From positions 1 through 9,628 of the forward strand of contig JANYKP010000382.1 in the NCBI GenBank assembly GCA_025358195.1: a stretch of 9,628 bases of DNA. The letters run 5' to 3'. A program made the translations under genes and the position numbers. Numbering within the stretch: position 1 is the stretch's first letter; every line of letters starts with the position of its first letter. The notes under the pieces are model-generated. The model saw nothing but the letters and a program-made list of their open reading frames with translations. It did no database searches and had not been told where the DNA came from. The stretch comes from Cyclobacteriaceae bacterium (lineage in GTDB: Bacteria; Bacteroidota; Bacteroidia; Cytophagales; Cyclobacteriaceae). Of this stretch, positions 6,822 to 9,628 are shown piece after piece.

Positions 6822-9200
6822 ATGGATGCCATGAATAAGAAAAACTTTTTTTTGAAACTGAGCGGTGTGTTTTGTGGGTCAGCCGTGCTGATACTCTGTG
6901 CCTGGCACCCACTGGATTTCCTTCAGGAGCTGCAGGTCCGTTATGATCGTTACAAAGAAAAGTATCCGGCGGTAAAAATAAATATGGTCTTCAATCAACC
7001 CACCTTTAGTCCGGGTGATACCGCTTTTTTTTGTGCCTGGTATCTGAACGAAGAACTACTACCCGTGAAGGGCGATCACGTGATTACCCTTGATCTGTTG
7101 GGTGGCGAGGGACGTACCTACCAGAAAATCCGCTTCAAAGTGCAGAATGGGAAAGGCTATAATCAAATTGTTTTCAGAAAGGACTTACCTCCGGCAGAAT
7201 ATTCGTTCGTAGCCTATTCAGATTGGATGAAGAATTTTGGAGACACGTGGCTTTTTCAAAAAAAATTAAAGCTGGTGTCAAAGAAGCAAATAAACATTAC
7301 TATGAAACAGGAAGATCCCCTCAGGTTTTATCCGGAGGGCGGTAATTTGATTGAAGGGCTCATTAACCATGTTGCGGTACGAGGCCCGCGTGCCACTGAA
7401 TTAGTAATCACCGATCAGACTCGCATAGAAATCGCAAGAGTACTATTGGATTCAACTGGATTCGGCAGCTTTGTTATTTCGCCCAAACCAAATCAAACGT
7501 ATATGGCGGGTTGGCCAACAGGGAAGAGCTTGGCACTTCCGGAAGTGAAAAAAGATGGTGTGGCAGTGCGGGTAGAAACGGGGGAACACTGTGAAGTTCA
7601 CCTGACAGTGCCGCCAAACTCTCAATGGACGAACCGCGAATTGTATGCCATCGTTAATTCAATGGGGAAAATACTGACAAAACAAAAAGTGACGATTCAA
7701 CCAGATCAACCTTTTCATTTACAAATTCCAAAACAGGAGCGGTCCGATGCACTCCATCAGCTATTTGTGTTCGACTCAGAAGGAAATATGTTGGCTCAGC
7801 GGGTGTTTATCCCTTATGTTATAAAAAATGTTGAAGTCCACATGCATATGCCTGCTGAAGTTAGGCAACGTGAAAGTATTCCCTGTGCATTCGAGGTTGT
7901 GGATGGATCAGGAAATTACATAGAATCGGATCTGATGATTCGTGTATTTCAGCAACGATTATTCAAAAACCAATCCTGGTGGAGTGATTTTTATTTGTCG
8001 GACTTGCCGGAAGTTGTTGAACGGGCAGAAAAATTTCAGGACAAGCAACCATCTTCACTCAACACTTTTCTTATTACCCAAAAATGGAAACGCATTAATT
8101 GGGAGACCGTGTTAAAAGACAAAGCCCCTGACTTACGCTTTTCATTTCAAAGCCAGCCTAAACTCAAAGGCCAGGTTTTGTCGAAAACAACAGGACAGCC
8201 AGCACCCGATTCAACCGTTATCGTAAGTTATCTTCAAAATAATAACGTTGGCTTTGAAGCTTACGCGAAAAATGGTGCATTCGAAGTCCCCTTCATTTTT
8301 GATTTCTGGGGTGAGGACATGATCTTTTGCACACTTCAATACAAGTCAAAAAATATTGATGACAATTATGCCATCACCATTCGACGGGATTCGGTGACAA
8401 TCCCTGAGAACTGGTCTTCCCTCGAGAACGCTGAGAATTCTGTGTATGCTGAATATGCACTCAGCAAATCCCTGGTGTCAAAATCATACTCCTTTTTTGG
8501 AAGCAATCAAAAGCGGGCCGGACGGCAAGACCAGACGGCCAACAGCATCATTGAAGAAGAGTTTCTGGGAGCGGATTACGGAATCAATGTAGCCGACTAC
8601 GTGGTGTTTCCAAATATGGAAGATCTTCTGCGGGAAGTGGTACCCTTTGTTCAATCCCGAAAAAAAGGATTACAGTATAGTGTGCGCATATCGTTTCGTT
8701 TAGAGACATCAACACGCGTATTCAACGATGATCCCCTGTACGTTATTGATGGTACCATGACCCGCAACACGTCCGTGTTCATGGATTTGAAACCGGAAAA
8801 TTTAGTTTCGATTAAAGTTATAAATAATCCCAATAAGCTGGCCCAACTTAGCCGGCTTGGTGAAAATGGGATAATCTTTGTTCAAACAAAAAAGGGGGAC
8901 TTTTCGGATTCAAGGATCAAACAAAACCTTTTTCCCGTCGTAGGTTTAAGCCGACCAAGCGATTCATTTAAAATGAACTACTCAAAAGTAGCACCACCTG
9001 CGCGTGTTCCTGACTTGCGATCAACACTTTATTGGAATCCCTCTCTTGAAACTGATCAAACAGGCCATGCCGACATGACCTTCTTCGCCAGTGATGACAT
9101 TGGACCCATGAATGTCCTGGTTCAAGGGTTAACAAAAGACGGAAGACCTTTTTCGGCTTCACATGAAATAAAGGTGGTTTTTAATCCGGTGCAGAAGTAA
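6822..9200 (+). CDS. Large exported MG2-like protein with a degenerate TonB-receptor plug-like region
   Basis: The protein has 792 residues, with a hydrophobic export signal at about 11-28. Cys26 is preceded by Leu, so a lipobox is unlikely. Residues about 50-155 resemble an alpha-2-macroglobulin MG2 domain (FNQPTFSPGDTAFFCAWY), followed by RFYPEGGNLIEGLINHVAVRG, a segment typical of Bacteroidota MG2 proteins. Residues about 447-510 look like a carboxypeptidase-regulatory sandwich (LKGQVLSKTTGQPAPDS). Residues about 598-690 resemble a TonB-receptor plug (DPLYVIDGTM, LKPENLVSIKVINNP, LGENGIIFVQTKKG). The end (STLYWNPSLETDQTGHADMTFFASDDIG, 734-761, quoted in two parts as STLYWNPSLETDQ and TGHADMTFFASDDIG) is also typical of these proteins. 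There is no barrel, so it cannot be a receptor itself. It lies 53 bases after copy 3; a weak promoter-like pair (TTG 6781-6783, TACTTTAG 6799-6806, spacing only 15) may exist. ATG 6831 (MNKKNFF) is an alternative start. It may be an envelope scaffold or partner; the function is unknown. Confidence 0.85.
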   Translation: MDAMNKKNFFLKLSGVFCGSAVLILCAWHPLDFLQELQVRYDRYKEKYPAVKINMVFNQPTFSPGDTAFFCAWYLNEELLPVKGDHVITLDLLGGEGRTYQKIRFKVQNGKGYNQIVFRKDLPPAEYSFVAYSDWMKNFGDTWLFQKKLKLVSKKQINITMKQEDPLRFYPEGGNLIEGLINHVAVRGPRATELVITDQTRIEIARVLLDSTGFGSFVISPKPNQTYMAGWPTGKSLALPEVKKDGVAVRVETGEHCEVHLTVPPNSQWTNRELYAIVNSMGKILTKQKVTIQPDQPFHLQIPKQERSDALHQLFVFDSEGNMLAQRVFIPYVIKNVEVHMHMPAEVRQRESIPCAFEVVDGSGNYIESDLMIRVFQQRLFKNQSWWSDFYLSDLPEVVERAEKFQDKQPSSLNTFLITQKWKRINWETVLKDKAPDLRFSFQSQPKLKGQVLSKTTGQPAPDSTVIVSYLQNNNVGFEAYAKNGAFEVPFIFDFWGEDMIFCTLQYKSKNIDDNYAITIRRDSVTIPENWSSLENAENSVYAEYALSKSLVSKSYSFFGSNQKRAGRQDQTANSIIEEEFLGADYGINVADYVVFPNMEDLLREVVPFVQSRKKGLQYSVRISFRLETSTRVFNDDPLYVIDGTMTRNTSVFMDLKPENLVSIKVINNPNKLAQLSRLGENGIIFVQTKKGDFSDSRIKQNLFPVVGLSRPSDSFKMNYSKVAPPARVPDLRSTLYWNPSLETDQTGHADMTFFASDDIGPMNVLVQGLTKDGRPFSASHEIKVVFNPVQK

Positions 9201-9226
9201 TTGCCACGGGTTTAAACCCGTGACAA
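9201..9226. repeat. Near-perfect palindrome (REP-like) directly after the MG2 gene stop
   Basis: The core CACGGGTTTAAACCCGTG (9205-9222) is a perfect 18-base palindrome. One mismatched pair (9204/9223) is followed by three more pairs, TTG (9201-9203) with CAA (9224-9226). It begins on the first base after the stop codon at 9198-9200. Palindromes with GGGTTTAAACCC or GGGCTTTAGCCC cores recur as short repeats in some bacterial genomes, so this is probably a dispersed REP-like element. It could also protect or end the mRNA, but the U-tract after it is short (TTTTG). Confidence 0.7.
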
Positions 9227-9230
9227 TTTT

Positions 9231-9257
9231 GCCCTTAATGCAATAGGGCTTTAGCCC
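9231..9257. repeat. Second palindromic REP-like unit with two competing hairpins
   Basis: GCCCT (9231-9235) can pair with AGGGC (9245-9249) over a 9-base loop. Alternatively GGGCT (9246-9250) pairs with AGCCC (9253-9257) over a TT loop. The two hairpins share GGGC and are mutually exclusive. The unit lies 4 bases after the first palindrome, forming a pair like those seen in REP/BIME-type arrays. The octamer GACAATTT occurs on both sides, at 9222-9229 and 9274-9281. Confidence 0.55.
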
Positions 9258-9304
9258 AAGGTAGTTTGAATGCGACAATTTGAAATGAGTCAAAAAAACT
9301 CCGG

Positions 9305-9335
9305 TTGTAAAAAAATTAAACTTTAGTCATATTTG
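9305..9335 (+). promoter_or_regulatory. Bacteroidota-type promoter for the tRNA-Leu locus
   Basis: TTG at 9305-9307 matches the -33 element, and CATATTTG at 9328-9335 matches the -7 consensus TAnnTTTG with one mismatch (C for the first T). The spacing is 20 bases, which fits the phylum's primary sigma factor. Transcription should begin near 9341-9343, only about 7 bases before the broken tRNA copy. No second promoter is visible before the intact tRNA, so the transcript probably runs through the broken copy. Confidence 0.65.
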
Positions 9336-9348
9336 CAGCCCTTTAAAA

Positions 9349-9372
9349 GCCAAAGTGGCGGAACTGGTAGAC
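9349..9372 (+). pseudogene. Truncated duplicate of the tRNA-Leu 5' end
   Basis: These 24 bases are identical to the first 24 bases of the intact tRNA (9438-9461): the 5' acceptor strand GCCAAAG, then TG, the D stem and the D loop. With the upstream TTAAA, the repeated unit is 30 bases (9343-9372 and 9432-9461) with one difference, at a period of 89 bases. After 9372 the sequence leaves tRNA structure: there is no anticodon arm, T arm or 3' acceptor strand from the tRNA, so this copy cannot make a tRNA. Confidence 0.85.
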
Positions 9373-9375
9373 CCT

Positions 9376-9402
9376 CCTGCGCGAGACGCTTTGGCGGGCA
9401 GG
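9376..9402. repeat. GC-rich imperfect palindrome inside the tRNA-Leu duplication
   Basis: CCTGC (9376-9380) is complementary to GCAGG (9398-9402). The stem extends past one G-G mismatch with CG (9382-9383) pairing CG (9395-9396), over an 11-base loop. GCGCG (9379-9383) can alternatively pair with CGCGC (9403-9407). The composition is much more GC-rich than the AT-rich sequence on either side of the tRNA locus. It looks like a small mobile or dispersed palindromic unit; copies elsewhere in the genome would be needed to confirm this. Confidence 0.6.
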
Positions 9403-9437
9403 CGCGCAATGATGTACTGGAATAATGTTAGTTAAAG

Positions 9438-9519
9438 GCCAAAGTGGCGGAACTGGTAGACGCGCACGACTCAAAATCGTGTATCCTCGGATGTGCGGGT
9501 TCGATTCCCGCCTTTGGTA
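9438..9519 (+). tRNA. tRNA-Leu, anticodon CAA
   Basis: A complete cloverleaf is seen. The acceptor is GCCAAAG (9438-9444) with CTTTGGT (9512-9518), including a G-U first pair, and the discriminator is A9519. The D stem is GCG/CGC (9447-9449, 9461-9463). The anticodon stem is CACGA/TCGTG (9465-9469, 9477-9481) around loop CTCAAAA, with anticodon CAA at 9472-9474, reading UUG. The long variable arm (9482-9494, ATCC/GGAT) marks a class II tRNA. The T stem is GCGGG/CCCGC (9495-9499, 9507-9511) with loop TTCGATT. CCA is not encoded (CAA follows), so it must be added after transcription. The leader probably contains the broken copy upstream and would be removed by RNase P. Confidence 0.96.
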
Positions 9520-9520
9520 C

Positions 9521-9550
9521 AAAAGCCTTCCTGTATTGGAAGGCTTTTTT
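9521..9550 (+). terminator. Intrinsic terminator of the tRNA-Leu gene
   Basis: AAAAGCCTTCC (9521-9531) is perfectly complementary to GGAAGGCTTTT (9538-9548) over the 6-base loop TGTATT, and the strand ends in TTTTTT (9545-9550). The A-run on the left makes it potentially bidirectional. It begins 2 bases after the tRNA 3' end, so it ends this transcript. Confidence 0.9.
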
Positions 9551-9628
9551 GTTGGAATGAATACCCAATCTAGCGCGATTTATAACTTATGTGGGAATAA
9601 AATTGCGAAGCAGCATTGTTCGTTTTAA
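9551..9628. other. Tail of the window, no gene recognised
   Basis: These 78 bases follow the terminator. I see no tRNA, hairpin or convincing coding sequence. A reading frame entering from the tRNA and ending at TAA 9626-9628 exists, but it overlaps the tRNA and terminator and is not credible. Confidence 0.4.

Noticed and set aside
6897..6899. Cys26 of the MG2 protein as a lipoprotein cysteine
   Set aside because: The residue before it is Leu; lipobox position -1 needs Gly, Ala or Ser.
9205..9230. First palindrome as an intrinsic terminator of the operon
   Set aside because: The palindrome has no built-in loop, the following T-run is only four bases and is separated from the stem; a REP-like repeat explains it better.
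9349..9436. A second functional tRNA-Leu
   Set aside because: Only the first 24 bases match; the anticodon arm, variable arm and T arm are absent.
9425..9628. Plus-strand open frame of 67 codons at the window end
   Set aside because: It overlaps the intact tRNA-Leu and its terminator and has no recognisable protein features.
1..9628. CRISPR array, insertion sequence or phage genes
   Set aside because: No regularly spaced repeats, transposase, integrase or phage proteins are visible on either strand.

Overview
The window looks like a chromosomal segment from a member of the Bacteroidota, probably a Cytophagales-like lineage; this is inferred from gene content and not from a marker gene. The supporting signs are a TonB-dependent receptor with an N-terminal regulatory extension, DUF4249 lipoproteins, an MG2/plug-like envelope protein, a promoter of the TTG...TAnnTTTG type, and start sites without clear Shine-Dalgarno sequences. 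All genes lie on the + strand.

Region by region: 1-489 is the 3' end of a group II pyridoxal-phosphate-dependent decarboxylase. 490-668 is an AT-rich gap. 669-3365 encodes a TonB-dependent outer-membrane receptor that appears to start at TTG. 3375-6768 holds three tandem paralogous DUF4249 lipoprotein genes, with gaps of 9, 30 and 7 bases. 6822-9200 encodes a large exported protein with MG2-like, carboxypeptidase-regulatory-like and plug-like regions. 9201-9257 holds two palindromes of REP-like type. 9305-9550 is a tRNA-Leu(CAA) locus with a promoter, a broken duplicate of the tRNA 5' part interrupted by a GC-rich palindrome, the intact tRNA and a strong intrinsic terminator.

The receptor, the three lipoproteins and probably the MG2 protein look like one transcription unit. 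By analogy with SusC/SusD-like pairs, the receptor would form the channel and the lipoproteins would sit on the cell surface as capture or lid components. Substrate and mechanism cannot be read from the sequence. Two features stand out. The first is the set of three lipoproteins served by one receptor, each carrying a conserved C-rich motif ending in CxCCxCW. The second is the tRNA locus, where 30-bp direct repeats flank a 59-bp insert. Its removal with one repeat would put the tRNA directly behind its promoter.
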